Shown: positions 22,555 through 32,230 of the stretch, one piece after another
Numbering within the stretch: the stretch's first letter is position 1
Layout: every line of letters starts with the position of its first letter
Assembly: GCF_000191045.1 (NCBI RefSeq)
Contig: NC_015185.1
Coordinates: 564,501 to 628,500, forward strand
Direction: 5' to 3'
Origin: Desulfurobacterium thermolithotrophum DSM 11699
Lineage (GTDB): Bacteria; Aquificota; Aquificia; Desulfurobacteriales; Desulfurobacteriaceae
DNA length: 64,000 bases
Notes under the pieces: generated by a model
Seen by the model: the letters and a program-made list of their open reading frames with translations, nothing else
Database searches by the model: none
Told to the model about the DNA's origin: nothing
Made by a program: the position numbers and the translations under genes

Positions 22555-25175
22555 TTGATAACCTGAAGTATCTTCTCCTCTATCTCCTTTAGTAATTTTG
22601 CATCCGTTATTTTACGATACTCCATATCTGTAATGTAAAAGCTATCTATTACTCTATTTCCTTCCGTGGCTATAATAGCTCTTCTAAGTCTTGTATTCAT
22701 TTCAAGAAGAACTTTCGTTATTGCATAAAGAACTCCGAGTCTATCATATGTAGACACTTCAACAATTGTGTATCTATCAGATGTTTTATTGTCTATTTTT
22801 ACTTTGTTTACAGGAAGAGGAATATTTCTCCTAAAACCTTTTGGTCTTATAATGTTTTGTGGAAAGTCTTCAAAATCTAAGTTTCCAGAATAGAGCTCTT
22901 TTAAAAGTTTTTCAAAACTTTCCAATTTTTCACAAGGGACAGACTCTCCACTAATAGTAGATACATGAATTGTATAGACCATACAATCACATTCATCTTC
23001 TATAGCTTTATTAATGTTGGCTCCTTTTATATTTAATCCTAGGTAAGAAAGTATTCCCGCAATCTTATTAAACAAACCTCTTTTATACTTTGTAACAATT
23101 GTGACTTTTGTAAATCCAATATCTGGATAGCTTTCATAATAAATTGCATAGTCTTTTTCTTCTTTTTTTATTTCTTTCATTAAAAGAAGATGTTTAGCTA
23201 TTTCATCTGACGGATAAGTTATTAAATAATCTCTATCTGCATTTTTAAAAAATTTTTCTATCGATTGAGCTTTTATTTTTCCTTCAACTAATTTCTTAAC
23301 TTTTTCTTTTCTTCTTTTTAACTTTTCTGCTACTAATTCTTCTGCACTTTTTCCTTCAATAAAGAGAAAGTGAGTGGCATTATAAAGTTTCCACAACAGA
23401 GAACTCTTCCAGTTATCCCAAGCCCCAGGTCCTACAGCCTTTATATCTGCATAGGTTAAAAGAAAGAGCTTCTTTAATCTTTCTTCCGTACCGCATTCGT
23501 TTTTAAACTGTTCTATTAGTTCTGGATCTGAAATATCCCGTCTAAAAGCTATATGAGACATAAGAAGATGATTTTTTATAAGCCACGCTATTTCTTCAAC
23601 TTCTTCAGAAGAAAATCCCATCTCAGATAAATACTTCTTTGCTAATCCCGCTCCAACTATCTCATGTTTTCCAGGTTTTCCTTTGCCTATGTCATGAAAG
23701 AGAGCAGCTATGTAAAGAATGTAAGGATTTTCTAAATCCTGAAGTATTTGGAAAAAGTCCTGTTTTTCTCTAACAGAAGTCTTTTTCGTTCCTTTTTCTT
23801 CTATCTTTTCAACTTCCCGAACAGTAAGTATTGAATGAATATCAGTTGTAAACTTATGATAAGTATCAAATTGAAAGTGTCCTCTGAGTCTTTCAAAATC
23901 AGGAATGAGAGCTCCTAAAACTTTACAATCGTGCATAAGTTCAAGCGTATAAGAAAGCCTTTTAGCTTTAAGAAGGATTTCCTTAAATTTAGCTAAGACT
24001 TCCTTTTTTCTAAATTTCTCCCTAGTTGTTTCTGCAGAAAGTTTAAAAAGAGAAAAAGCATTGGCAGAAAGTTCAAGTCCTTTTTCTTGAACTATTTTAA
24101 AACCTTTTAGGATAAGAAGCGGATTTTTTACAACACTACTTTCCTTTTCTTCGTCAACGTAAAGAGCTCCTTCATGCACATAAAATGTGTCTTCTATTAA
24201 CTCTTTTGGTTTAAATAAAAGGTGGTAAATGAAATTTTTTTGTTTTTTCTCTATTTGTTCTAAGGATTTCTTTATTATTTCCTTAGTTATAACAGAAAGA
24301 TCTATAGCCGAATTAAAGTAGTTTTTCATAAATTGTTCTATTCCTTTCCTATCTTCAGAAAAGCCAAAGTACTCAGCCACAACTGGTTGCATTTCAAAAG
24401 AAAGAATATCGCTTTTTCTTCCTGAAGATATATGAAGCTGATTTCTTACTCTTAAAAGGAAGTCATAGGCCGATATGACATCCCTAAAACTTTTCCAATC
24501 GATAATTTTTTCATCCAAAAATCCTGAATAGTTTTCTATCGAATAGACAATTTTTGCAATCCAAAATGCTTCATGGAGATCTCTTAATCCACCTTTGCTT
24601 TCTTTTACATTTGGTTCCTGATAATAAACAGTTTTATAAAATCGATCATATCTGTCGTTTCTAGCAATAATAATCTCTTCTACAAGAGAGTTTTTATTCT
24701 TTTTGACAAAGGATTTAAAGTTCCTTGAAAATTCAGAGTCAAGACTTTTACTACCAGCAAGAAATCTTTTTTGGAAAAGATTAGTAAAAACGGAAAGATC
24801 TGCTTCTGAAAGTTCTAAAGCTTCCTTAACACTACGCGGAGCAAATCCAACATCAAGCTTTAAAGATAACAGGAAGTAGTAGAAAGCTTCTATGTCTTCA
24901 AGGTGACTTTCAGAAAGTTTACCTGAGTAGATAAGGTTTACATCTATATCTGAATGGAAGTTGAGTTCTCCTCTGCCATAACCTCCAAGTGCATAAAATA
25001 CAACAGGAATATCCCATTTGCCAAAAAACTCTTTGAATGCAGGTTTTAAAAGAGAATCAAGTGCTTTTCTAAGTTCATCAGCAACCGTAAACCCTGTTTC
25101 TTTTTGCAAGTGTAATTGTTTTATTCTTTCTCTTTCTGAAAAGAACTTTCCTTTTAAAGATTCAAGAACTTTCAA
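22551..25175 (-). CDS. glnD: PII uridylyltransferase / uridylyl-removing enzyme
   Basis: Senses glutamine and modifies the PII protein GlnB. The 874 residues show the nucleotidyltransferase domain (GGYGRGELNFHSDIDVNL near residue 65), a PII-uridylyltransferase helical part, an HD domain (ALFHDIGKGKPGKHEIVGAG near 490) for the removing activity, and two C-terminal ACT domains (about 690-770 and 800-874). Length and order are those of the normal enzyme. glnE and rpoN lie 33 kb away in the window, so the nitrogen cascade is partly represented here. Overlaps truA and the PLD gene by four bases each. Confidence 0.95.
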   Translation of the reverse strand: MKVLESLKGKFFSERERIKQLHLQKETGFTVADELRKALDSLLKPAFKEFFGKWDIPVVFYALGGYGRGELNFHSDIDVNLIYSGKLSESHLEDIEAFYYFLLSLKLDVGFAPRSVKEALELSEADLSVFTNLFQKRFLAGSKSLDSEFSRNFKSFVKKNKNSLVEEIIIARNDRYDRFYKTVYYQEPNVKESKGGLRDLHEAFWIAKIVYSIENYSGFLDEKIIDWKSFRDVISAYDFLLRVRNQLHISSGRKSDILSFEMQPVVAEYFGFSEDRKGIEQFMKNYFNSAIDLSVITKEIIKKSLEQIEKKQKNFIYHLLFKPKELIEDTFYVHEGALYVDEEKESSVVKNPLLILKGFKIVQEKGLELSANAFSLFKLSAETTREKFRKKEVLAKFKEILLKAKRLSYTLELMHDCKVLGALIPDFERLRGHFQFDTYHKFTTDIHSILTVREVEKIEEKGTKKTSVREKQDFFQILQDLENPYILYIAALFHDIGKGKPGKHEIVGAGLAKKYLSEMGFSSEEVEEIAWLIKNHLLMSHIAFRRDISDPELIEQFKNECGTEERLKKLFLLTYADIKAVGPGAWDNWKSSLLWKLYNATHFLFIEGKSAEELVAEKLKRRKEKVKKLVEGKIKAQSIEKFFKNADRDYLITYPSDEIAKHLLLMKEIKKEEKDYAIYYESYPDIGFTKVTIVTKYKRGLFNKIAGILSYLGLNIKGANINKAIEDECDCMVYTIHVSTISGESVPCEKLESFEKLLKELYSGNLDFEDFPQNIIRPKGFRRNIPLPVNKVKIDNKTSDRYTIVEVSTYDRLGVLYAITKVLLEMNTRLRRAIIATEGNRVIDSFYITDMEYRKITDAKLLKEIEEKILQVIK

Positions 25176-25717
25176 TTTGTAAGACCTGCCAATTTCCAGA
25201 GCTTTTCAAAATTATCTTTGTAAGCTTTTATAACTTCGTTAGCATTCTTTATTACAACTAAGTTTTCATCATTTCTTTTCTCAGCGCTTCTTGTCCAATT
25301 AAAGCTTCCAGTTATAAGTGTTTTTCCGTCAATTACTGCATACTTATTATGCATTAAACCACCACCGCTTCCTCTTTTGTACCTAACAGGAATACCTTCA
25401 GCTTCTAATATTGGACCAACACAGTTTCTAGCTCTTGCTGTACCTTGGTCAATGATTACTCTTACTTTTACTCCCTTTTTGTGAGCTTTTATAAGAGCTC
25501 TTGCTATAGGTTTACTTGTAAAACTAAAGACAGCAACATCTATGTAATCTCGAGCATGTTCAATTTCAGAAATTATCGCTGAAGTACAGCCTCCTCTCGG
25601 AGAAAAATAAGGAGTAATGGTAGCTGCTTCTTTTGTTATTACACCTTTAGTTTCGCTCTGCTGACATGAAGAAAAGAAAAGAGAAAACAAAAGTAGTAAA
25701 AGAGCTAAAACTCTCAT
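25172..25717 (-). CDS. Phospholipase D-like lipoprotein (Nuc family)
   Basis: A 181-residue protein with a lipoprotein signal peptide (hydrophobic LALLLLLFSLFFSSC, lipobox Cys near 18) and one HKD motif, HNKYAVIDGKTLITGSFNWT near residue 123. Single-HKD members such as Nuc are dimeric periplasmic nucleases or phosphodiesterases. Expected to be anchored to an envelope membrane. It sits between secG and glnD with four-base overlaps on both sides; no functional link with them is apparent. Confidence 0.88.
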   Translation of the reverse strand: MRVLALLLLLFSLFFSSCQQSETKGVITKEAATITPYFSPRGGCTSAIISEIEHARDYIDVAVFSFTSKPIARALIKAHKKGVKVRVIIDQGTARARNCVGPILEAEGIPVRYKRGSGGGLMHNKYAVIDGKTLITGSFNWTRSAEKRNDENLVVIKNANEVIKAYKDNFEKLWKLAGLTN

Positions 25718-25992
25718 TTTGTTTTCTCCACTTTAACTTTCTCAACTACTGAGTTTTCTTGAGCAAGCTTTGAACCAACTACTGAAAGAATTAATGAGTT
25801 AAGCATAAAAAGAGCTCCCAATATAGCTGTTGTTTTTGTAAGAACTGCTCCAGTGTCAGCCCCAAAAGCTGAAGATGCACTTCCTCCACCAAGAAGAGAA
25901 CTTGTATCTCCTTTTCCAGGTTGAATTAAAACAACAATTATAAGGAGAAGAGCAATAATTGCGTGAAAGATTAGTAAAGCAGTAAACATCAC
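25714..25992 (-). CDS. secG: Preprotein translocase subunit SecG
   Basis: A 92-residue membrane protein with two helices (residues 2-22 and 52-72) separated by the SecG loop LIQPGKGDTSSLLGGGSASSAFG, and a short charged tail. SecG assists the SecYEG channel. The tpiA-secG order is the common bacterial pair; the two genes overlap by four bases. Confidence 0.95.
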   Translation of the reverse strand: MMFTALLIFHAIIALLLIIVVLIQPGKGDTSSLLGGGSASSAFGADTGAVLTKTTAILGALFMLNSLILSVVGSKLAQENSVVEKVKVEKTK

Positions 25993-26744
25993 GCCTCCAT
26001 ATCAAACTTAACTATTTTTGCAAAGCTCTCAGCTTTAAGACTTGCTCCTCCAACGAGAGCTCCATCAATATTTTCCATCTTTAAAAGACCAGCAGCATTT
26101 TCAGGCTTTACACTTCCTCCATAAAGAATTTTCACAGAACTTGCCTTTTCATTTCCAAACATATCAGAAAGTACTTCGCGAATGAACAAATGAACTTCTT
26201 CTGCTAACTCAGGAGTTGCCGTTTTACCAGTTCCAATTGCCCAAACAGGTTCGTAAGCTATAACAAATTCAGCGTCTTTGTTAACATTTTTTAGGCCTTC
26301 TCTTATCTGTTCTTCCACAACTTCTTTTGTTTTTCCGTTTTCTCTTTCCTCTAAAAGTTCACCAACACAAAGTATTGGAATGAGACCATGATTAATGGAA
26401 GAAAGAACTTTTTTATTTATCAGTTCGTCTGATTCACCAAAAATGTGTCTTCTTTCAGAGTGTCCAAGAATAACGTAAGAACATCCTACGCTTTTGAGCA
26501 TTAAAGGAGAAATTTCTCCTGTAAAAGCTCCCTGTTCTTCAAAGTACATGTTTTGTCCACCAAGAGTAATATTTGAACCTTCAAGCTCTTTAGAAACTGG
26601 ATAAAGAGCTGTGAAAGGTGGACATATTAGAATGTCTCTATCACTAACATCTTTAACAAGATTTTTTAATTCTCTAACAAGCTCTATAGCTTCAGAAACT
26701 GTTTTATGCATTTTCCAGTTTCCAGCGATTAGAAACCGTCTCAC
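25989..26744 (-). CDS. tpiA: Triosephosphate isomerase
   Basis: Interconverts dihydroxyacetone phosphate and glyceraldehyde 3-phosphate. The 251-residue TIM barrel has the N-terminal GNWKMHKT (catalytic Lys), YVILGHSERR with catalytic His near 97, AYEPVWAIGTG with catalytic Glu near 167, and the phosphate-binding ILYGGSVKPENA. It begins 10 bases after clpX in the minus-strand operon. Confidence 0.96.
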   Translation of the reverse strand: MRRFLIAGNWKMHKTVSEAIELVRELKNLVKDVSDRDILICPPFTALYPVSKELEGSNITLGGQNMYFEEQGAFTGEISPLMLKSVGCSYVILGHSERRHIFGESDELINKKVLSSINHGLIPILCVGELLEERENGKTKEVVEEQIREGLKNVNKDAEFVIAYEPVWAIGTGKTATPELAEEVHLFIREVLSDMFGNEKASSVKILYGGSVKPENAAGLLKMENIDGALVGGASLKAESFAKIVKFDMEA

Positions 26745-26754
26745 AATCCCTCCA

Positions 26755-27990
26755 TTAGGAAGCTTTTGTAAGCTCGTATTTTGGTTTACAGTTTTTTACT
26801 GCTTCAGCGTCAATTATAACCTTTTTAATGTCCTTTCTATGTGGAACTTCAAACATTACATCTGTCATAAGTTTCTCCATTATTGCTCTTAATCCTCTTG
26901 CTCCTGTTTTACGTCTTATAGCTTCCTTTGCAATTTCTCTTAGAGCTCCATCAGTAAATTCTAATTCGACTCCTTCAAGCTCAAGAAGTTTTCTATACTG
27001 CTTAACAAGAGCATTTTTTGGTTCTTTGAGTATTCTTATAAGGTCTTCTTCAGTTAATTCGTTTAAAGTTGCAATAACTGGAAGTCTTCCAATAAGTTCC
27101 GGAATTAAACCAAACTTTACAAGATCGTCAGGTTCAACATGTTTAAGAAGTTCACTTCTTTCAAGTTTATTTCTTTTGACATCGGCAGTAAAGCCCATTC
27201 CACCTTTACCTATTCTTTTAGCAATTATATCTTCAAGTCCTACAAATGCCCCGCCACAGATAAACAAAATGTTAGAAGTGTCTATTTGTATGTACTGCTG
27301 GTGGGGATGTTTCCTACCTCCTTGTGGAGGAACGTTTGCTATGGTACCTTCAAGGATTTTAAGAAGAGCTTGTTGAACACCTTCTCCGGAAACATCTCTT
27401 GTTATAGAAGGGTTTTCACTCTTTCTGCTTATCTTATCAATCTCATCTATATAAATAATTCCTCTTTCAGCTTTCTCTATGTCGAAGTCAGCAGCCTGAA
27501 TAAGTCTGAGGAGAATGTTTTCAACGTCTTCTCCAACGTATCCAGCCTCTGTCAGAGTTGTAGCATCAGCTATCGCAAATGGAACATCAAGAAGTTTTGC
27601 TAGAGACCTTGCAAGAAGGGTCTTTCCTGAACCTGTAGGACCAATTAGTAAGATGTTACTCTTTTCAAGCTCAACTTCAGAAGTATCTTCGTTTGACATA
27701 ATTCTTTTGTAGTGATTGTAGACTGCAACTGAAAGTACTTTTTTCGCTTCTTCTTGACCAACAACGTATTGATCCAAAAACTCTTTTATTTCTTTTGGAG
27801 TTGGAAGCTTATCAACTTTTACTGGAGCTCCTTTTTTCTTTTCCCCTTCTCCATGGATAAGTTCATAACATTCATCGACACAGAAATTACATATTGCTAC
27901 ACCGTTTGGACCTGTTATAAGAGCCTCCACTTTTGACTGATCTCTTCCACAAAAAGAACATTTTCTCATCGGAACTTTTGTTTCAAACAT
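26755..27990 (-). CDS. clpX: ATP-dependent Clp protease ATP-binding subunit ClpX
   Basis: AAA+ unfoldase that feeds substrates to ClpP. The N-terminal zinc domain has CSFCGRDQ and CNFCVDEC; the motor has Walker [12 protein letters not shown] near residue 118, Walker [11 protein letters not shown], the pore loop GYVGEDVE, and the sensor and arginine-finger regions further on. An IGF-type ClpP-binding loop is seen in [10 protein letters not shown] context only approximately. 411 residues is normal. clpP is not in the window. Confidence 0.95.
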   Translation of the reverse strand: MFETKVPMRKCSFCGRDQSKVEALITGPNGVAICNFCVDECYELIHGEGEKKKGAPVKVDKLPTPKEIKEFLDQYVVGQEEAKKVLSVAVYNHYKRIMSNEDTSEVELEKSNILLIGPTGSGKTLLARSLAKLLDVPFAIADATTLTEAGYVGEDVENILLRLIQAADFDIEKAERGIIYIDEIDKISRKSENPSITRDVSGEGVQQALLKILEGTIANVPPQGGRKHPHQQYIQIDTSNILFICGGAFVGLEDIIAKRIGKGGMGFTADVKRNKLERSELLKHVEPDDLVKFGLIPELIGRLPVIATLNELTEEDLIRILKEPKNALVKQYRKLLELEGVELEFTDGALREIAKEAIRRKTGARGLRAIMEKLMTDVMFEVPHRKDIKKVIIDAEAVKNCKPKYELTKAS

Positions 27991-28075
27991 ACACTTTACC
28001 TCTCTATATAGTTTTCAAAATCAAATAAGCTAAAATATATTCCTTTTTCGCTTGTGCAATCTCTTTAATAATTGC

Positions 28076-28104
28076 ATTATAACAGTTGATTTGAGCTTTA
28101 AGAA
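28076..28104 (-). promoter_or_regulatory. Possible clpX promoter
   Basis: On the minus strand a TATAAT (28081-28076) lies about 85 bases before clpX, with TTCTTA (28104-28099) 17 bases further upstream. The -10 is perfect and the -35 weak (three of six). It sits at the very end of the HD-GYP gene and would give clpX a start independent of that gene. Confidence 0.3.
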
Positions 28105-29858
28105 TAAGATCTAACAACAGCTTTCAAGTCTTTTAAATAATCATAGAGCTTGTTAACGTCTTGTTTATCGACAATAATAAAAAGTCGATATTTATCTACT
28201 TCTACAATTTGTAACCAGTTAAGATTTGAAAATTTGGAAATAATATCCTTTACAAAGTTTTCATAGTTAAATTCTTTATGATTTCTTAAATCAACTGCAA
28301 GAAAACTTAACTCTTTAGGAAAGGATTTACCTATCTTTATATTGTCCCACGAACTTAGCTTTCTAACTTTATCAAGGAGCTCTGATTCTACGAAATTCGT
28401 TTTGTAATCTGCGGCTATAGGTATTTTCTTTAAAACACTCATAGCAACGGAAAGAATTCGCGGATCGAAAAATTTTCTGTTTTCGTTTAAAAATTTTAAG
28501 GCTTCTTCTTTTGAAAAAGCAGATCTATAAAGTCTTTTCGAAGTTAAAGCATCATAGACATCAGCTATCGCAAGAATTCTTGAAAGATATGGTATTTCTT
28601 CGCCCTTTAGACCATCAGGATAACCAGAACCATCCCATTTTTCATGGTGATGTTTTACTGCGTCAGCAATACAAGACATTCCTTTTATTTCCTTAAGCAA
28701 AGAATATCCAACTATGGAATGAAATTTAACAATTTCAAATTCTTCTTTAGTCAATTTTAATGGCTTTAATAAGATTTTATCAGGAATTGCTATTTTTCCA
28801 ATATCGTGCAAAAGTGCTGCTTTTCTTAAGTTTTTTAGTTCTGATTCATCTAATCCTAAAGCTTTTCCTATTTCACATGCGTAATACGCAACGTTTTCTG
28901 AATGACCCCTAGTGTAAGGATCCCGGAGCTCAATGGCTCTTGTAAAAGATTTTATGATTTCATTTAATCTTTTTTCTTCAAAGATTATGTGCCTTTTATT
29001 TAAAAGAATAGGAATAAGTAACTTTATAGTAAAAGGTATAAGAGTTTTCCTATACATATGTCGTTTTGATTTACCGATTCTTATTATTATAGGATGGAAT
29101 TTGAACTCATCATAATCAGATTTAAGTCTTCCTAATTTAAGATAAAAATTTTCTAAGTCTGTCTTTATTTCTATAAAATTTACCTCTAAAAAGGACATAA
29201 GTTTGAATAAAACAGCCTTTAGTCTTAAAAAAGAAAACTTTTCTTGAAGATTTCTCATAATTTCTTGTATTTCAAAAAGTTTTAAGACTATGTTTCCAAA
29301 TATTCCGAAAATACAGGAAACTATAAGTGCAAGCAAAAATGAAAATTCAAAAAAAACAATTGATGGAGCTACTAACTTATTGGGATAATTAATAAAAATT
29401 ATAGTGAGGAAAAGCACATAGACCACAACCAAAAAATTTTTCCAACCGTAGAAGAGAAGATATAAGAAATTTAAAATAATAAAGTAAGTCTCGGATATAA
29501 AACTAACGCCCGTATTAAAAAAAAGATCTATCAACGAAGCTAAAATAGGTGCTGTAAATACTAATATTCCCAATTTTGAAGAATCTTTATAGTAAATTAA
29601 TAAAGATACAACGACTTGAATTAATCCTGGACCAATATAATAAAGAGCTAACGTACGCCAAACTCTAAAAAGTTCAATATTTCCTGAAACATAGTTAAGA
29701 ATATTTCCTATGAAAAATATAAAAGCAAGAAATAAAGCAACTTTTAAATTGATAAATGCAAAGAGCTTATTAAAACTCTTTCTTTTTAAAAAAAATGTTA
29801 AATCCACTGCCATCCAGTGTTCCTTCACTTTTCGTATAATATAAAATAATGTTAACAA
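28098..29858 (-). CDS. HD-GYP domain cyclic di-GMP phosphodiesterase, membrane-bound
   Basis: Degrades cyclic di-GMP. The 586-residue protein has about six hydrophobic helices in residues 30-210, a linker, an HD-GYP domain (about 300-470) with LLHDIGKIAIPDKIL and HHEKWDGSGYPDGLKGEEIP, and a C-terminal region of about 110 residues without a recognised domain. All catalytic HD and GYP residues are present. The start at 29858 is the track start; a later ATG such as the one at MAVDLTFF (residue 17) is possible. It is followed by clpX, 107 bases away. Confidence 0.88.
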   Translation of the reverse strand: MLTLFYIIRKVKEHWMAVDLTFFLKRKSFNKLFAFINLKVALFLAFIFFIGNILNYVSGNIELFRVWRTLALYYIGPGLIQVVVSLLIYYKDSSKLGILVFTAPILASLIDLFFNTGVSFISETYFIILNFLYLLFYGWKNFLVVVYVLFLTIIFINYPNKLVAPSIVFFEFSFLLALIVSCIFGIFGNIVLKLFEIQEIMRNLQEKFSFLRLKAVLFKLMSFLEVNFIEIKTDLENFYLKLGRLKSDYDEFKFHPIIIRIGKSKRHMYRKTLIPFTIKLLIPILLNKRHIIFEEKRLNEIIKSFTRAIELRDPYTRGHSENVAYYACEIGKALGLDESELKNLRKAALLHDIGKIAIPDKILLKPLKLTKEEFEIVKFHSIVGYSLLKEIKGMSCIADAVKHHHEKWDGSGYPDGLKGEEIPYLSRILAIADVYDALTSKRLYRSAFSKEEALKFLNENRKFFDPRILSVAMSVLKKIPIAADYKTNFVESELLDKVRKLSSWDNIKIGKSFPKELSFLAVDLRNHKEFNYENFVKDIISKFSNLNWLQIVEVDKYRLFIIVDKQDVNKLYDYLKDLKAVVRSYS

Positions 29859-29895
29859 AAATGGAATTTATGTTTAACATATGCAAGGAGAAAAA

Positions 29896-30522
29896 ATGGT
29901 AAAAGTCAAAATATGCGGATTAACAAGTTTAGAAGATGCTTTAATAGCTACTGAGGCAGGAGCAGATGTACTTGGATTTATTCTCTATCCAAAAAGTAAA
30001 AGATTTATAAAAGCAAAGGAAATAAGGAAAATTACATCAAATCTTCCTCCTTTTATACTAAAAGCAGGAGTTTTTGTTAATGAGGATCCAAGAAATGTAC
30101 TTGAAATCCTTAGTTACGCTCACTTAGATTTTGCACAGCTTCATGGAGATGAAACTCCAAAAGAGTGTGAGTATATCGGAAAGGATAGGGTAATAAAGGT
30201 ATTTAGATTGAAAAGTGTTGAGGAAGTTGAAAAAATAGAGCCTTACATTGGAAAGGTAAGAGCTATTCTCCTTGATACTTACTCAAAAGATTCTTACGGG
30301 GGAACAGGAAAAACTTTTGACTGGGAGATTGCAAAAGCAGTTAAGGAAAGATTTGACGTTCCTCTCATTCTTTCTGGTGGACTAAACCCTGAAAACGTTG
30401 CTAAAGCTATCAAAGAAGTCAATCCTTATGCTATTGATGTAAGCAGTGGAGTTGAGATTGAACCAGGAAAAAAAGATAAGAAAAAAGTCTTACAGTTTAT
30501 AAAGTCTGCAAAATGCTACTAA
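29896..30522 (+). CDS. trpF: Phosphoribosylanthranilate isomerase
   Basis: Tryptophan pathway isomerase of TIM-barrel fold. The 208-residue protein has VKICGLTS with the catalytic Cys at the N-terminus, ILLDTYS with the general acid Asp near 125, and the phosphate-binding ILSGGLNPENV and IDVSSGVE. I choose ATG 29896 because AAGGAG at 29885-29890 is a ribosome site placed inside the longer reading frame that starts at 29881. Isolated from other trp genes in this window. Confidence 0.94.
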   Translation: MVKVKICGLTSLEDALIATEAGADVLGFILYPKSKRFIKAKEIRKITSNLPPFILKAGVFVNEDPRNVLEILSYAHLDFAQLHGDETPKECEYIGKDRVIKVFRLKSVEEVEKIEPYIGKVRAILLDTYSKDSYGGTGKTFDWEIAKAVKERFDVPLILSGGLNPENVAKAIKEVNPYAIDVSSGVEIEPGKKDKKKVLQFIKSAKCY

Positions 30523-30654
30523 TGATTACGATTTAAAGTGAAAAGCAAATTTTTTGCTATGAAGAAAAAGTTATAGGAAATCATTATAGCGAAAACGCAC
30601 TTCTTAATTAGCTTTCTAGAACGAAACATACAATAATGTTTTTTTTACTTTCTC

Positions 30655-30682
30655 TTGCAAACAAATTTTATAAGCATAAAAT
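30655..30682 (+). promoter_or_regulatory. Likely hsp20 promoter
   Basis: TTGCAA (30655-30660) and TAAAAT (30677-30682) with a 16-base spacer, 49 bases before the hsp20 ATG. The remaining part of the 208-base gap after trpF is A/T rich with a weak 6-bp hairpin at 30544-30558; no CIRCE element is seen. Confidence 0.45.
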
Positions 30683-30730
30683 TAAAACAGAGGTTAAATT
30701 TAATTAAAAAACTATTTTAAGGAGGGAGAA

Positions 30731-31237
30731 ATGTTTGGAGGATTCTTTGGAAGAAGAGGAGGATATGATCCTTTTGAAGATATCTTCAGACAGTTCCAGG
30801 AAATGGAAAGATTTATGTCTGAAATGATGAGAGGTTTTGGAAGAGAATTTCCTGGATTTGAAGCAGGTTTTGAGCCACGAATAGAAATGTACGAAACTCC
30901 AGATGAGGTAGTTGTAAAGGCTGAAATGCCAGGTCTTGACAAAGACAGTATAGACGTTAAAGTAAGAGGAAACTACCTCATTATAAAAGGTGTTAAAAAG
31001 CAAGAAAAGAAAGATGAGAAGGAGAACGTTTTCTTTAGTGAAAGCTTTTACGGAGAGTTCCAAAGGGTAATACCTTTACCAGTAGAAGTAAAAGAGGAAG
31101 GAATAGAAGCAATTTATGATAAGGGAATACTTGAAATTAGACTTCCTAAAGCAGATTCTGCAAGGAAAGAAGTTAAGATTATTGTTAAAGAACCTGAAAA
31201 AGATGAAACAGATAAGAAAAATGAGGAAGAAAAATAA
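30731..31237 (+). CDS. Hsp20 family small heat shock protein
   Basis: ATP-independent holdase of 168 residues. A glycine/arginine/phenylalanine-rich N-terminus (GGFFGRRGGYDPFEDIFRQF) precedes an alpha-crystallin domain (about 52-145) with EVVVKAEMPGLDKDSIDVKV, FYGEFQRVIPLP and the terminal strand KGILEIRLPKA; the tail is Lys/Glu rich. Strong GGAGGGAG ribosome site. Monocistronic, ending at a hairpin at 31259-31278. Confidence 0.93.
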   Translation: MFGGFFGRRGGYDPFEDIFRQFQEMERFMSEMMRGFGREFPGFEAGFEPRIEMYETPDEVVVKAEMPGLDKDSIDVKVRGNYLIIKGVKKQEKKDEKENVFFSESFYGEFQRVIPLPVEVKEEGIEAIYDKGILEIRLPKADSARKEVKIIVKEPEKDETDKKNEEEK

Positions 31238-31258
31238 TCTTTCTAATCATTAAGTATG

Positions 31259-31278
31259 GGCACCTTAAGAAAGGTGCC
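31259..31278 (+). terminator. Terminator after hsp20
   Basis: Perfect 8-bp inverted repeat GGCACCTT / AAGGTGCC with loop AAGA, 21 bases after the hsp20 stop. The T-run that follows is interrupted, so termination may be partly factor-dependent. Confidence 0.65.
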
Positions 31279-31287
31279 TATGTAATT

Positions 31288-31382
31288 TCAAACTACTGAA
31301 AGAATTTTTCCCCAGTTTGCTTTTCTTTCTTTTTTTCTTTCGTCATCAGTGTGAACTACTCCTTTAACAATTTTAAGAAAAA
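31288..31382 (-). pseudogene. Possible remnant of a decayed gene (C-terminal piece)
   Basis: On the minus strand this stretch reads as a protein-like tail, KGVVHTDDERKKERKANWGK followed by ILSVV and a stop, with an in-frame stop shortly upstream and no start codon. The residue mix and codons look like real coding sequence, but I cannot name the family. It may be the last piece of a deleted gene between hsp20 and the suf operon, or chance. Confidence 0.25.
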
Positions 31383-31425
31383 GACTATTTAATAAAAATT
31401 ATTCTTATTAAGATGAAAAAAAGTT

Positions 31426-31454
31426 TTGACATTGCGTGATTTTGGTATTAAACT
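31426..31454 (+). promoter_or_regulatory. Promoter of the suf-superoxide reductase operon
   Basis: Perfect -35 TTGACA at 31426-31431, 17-base spacer, -10 TAAACT at 31449-31454 (four of six), 27 bases before the sufC ATG. A GGAGG ribosome site follows at 31471-31475. No clear operator palindrome is visible. Confidence 0.55.
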
Positions 31455-31480
31455 TAAATTAAACATAGAAGGAGGTAATA

Positions 31481-32230
31481 ATGGCACCAATCCTGGCAAT
31501 TAACAATGTAAAGTTAACTATTGATGAAAAATTAATTCTTAAGGGAATAAATCTAATTGTCAGAAAAGGAGAAATTCACGCCATTTTAGGTCCAAACGGT
31601 GCAGGGAAATCAACTCTTGCAAAGCTCATTATGGGAATTGATAATCTGAAAACTCCAACAGAAGGGGAAATTGTCTTTGATGGAAAGATTATTAATGGTC
31701 TTGAGATTTATGAAAGAGCAAGGCTCGGAATAACTCTTGCTTGGCAAGAACCTGCAAGATTTGAAGGAATAACCATAGAAGAGTACTTAAAACTCTCTGG
31801 GAAAAATAATCCAAATGTTGATATTAAGAAATGTCTAGAGAAAGTAGGTTTAGTTCCTGAGCTCTACCTTAAAAGGTATGTTGATGAGTCTCTTTCTGGT
31901 GGAGAAAGAAAGAGAGTAGAGCTGGCAAGCATTCTTGCTCTCAAACCCAAGTTTGTAATTCTTGATGAAATAGACTCAGGAATTGACTTTACCTCAATAG
32001 AGGATATTCAAAAAATTTTAGAAACTATGAGAGATGAAGGAATAACAATCTTAATGATTACTCACAACGAAAAACTTCTTGACGTTGCTGATAGAGCTTC
32101 CTTACTATGTGCTGGAAAGGTTCTTGATACGTCAGATCCTCAAACCATAAAGAGAAAGTTTGAAGAATGTAAAGTTTGTGATGTGTTAGACTTTGAATTA
32201 AAGGGGGAAAAAGATGGAAAAGATAGATAA
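31481..32230 (+). CDS. sufC: SufC-type ABC ATPase of Fe-S cluster assembly
   Basis: Cytoplasmic ABC ATPase that drives Fe-S scaffold assembly. The 249 residues show Walker A LGPNGAGKSTLAK near 38, the SufC-type Q-loop region TLAWQEPARFEGI, signature SLSGGERKRVE near 140, Walker B FVILDEIDSGID and the H-loop MITHNEKLL. It overlaps the downstream SufB-like gene by 17 bases. With only one SufBD-type partner and no SufS, SufE, SufD or SufU nearby, this is the two-gene SUF-like minimal (SMS) layout known from anaerobes and archaea. Confidence 0.9.
   Translation: MAPILAINNVKLTIDEKLILKGINLIVRKGEIHAILGPNGAGKSTLAKLIMGIDNLKTPTEGEIVFDGKIINGLEIYERARLGITLAWQEPARFEGITIEEYLKLSGKNNPNVDIKKCLEKVGLVPELYLKRYVDESLSGGERKRVELASILALKPKFVILDEIDSGIDFTSIEDIQKILETMRDEGITILMITHNEKLLDVADRASLLCAGKVLDTSDPQTIKRKFEECKVCDVLDFELKGEKDGKDR

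Noticed and set aside
30523-30654. Small RNA gene or tRNA in the trpF-hsp20 gap
   Set aside because: A/T-rich sequence with only a weak 6-bp hairpin and no cloverleaf or conserved RNA motif.
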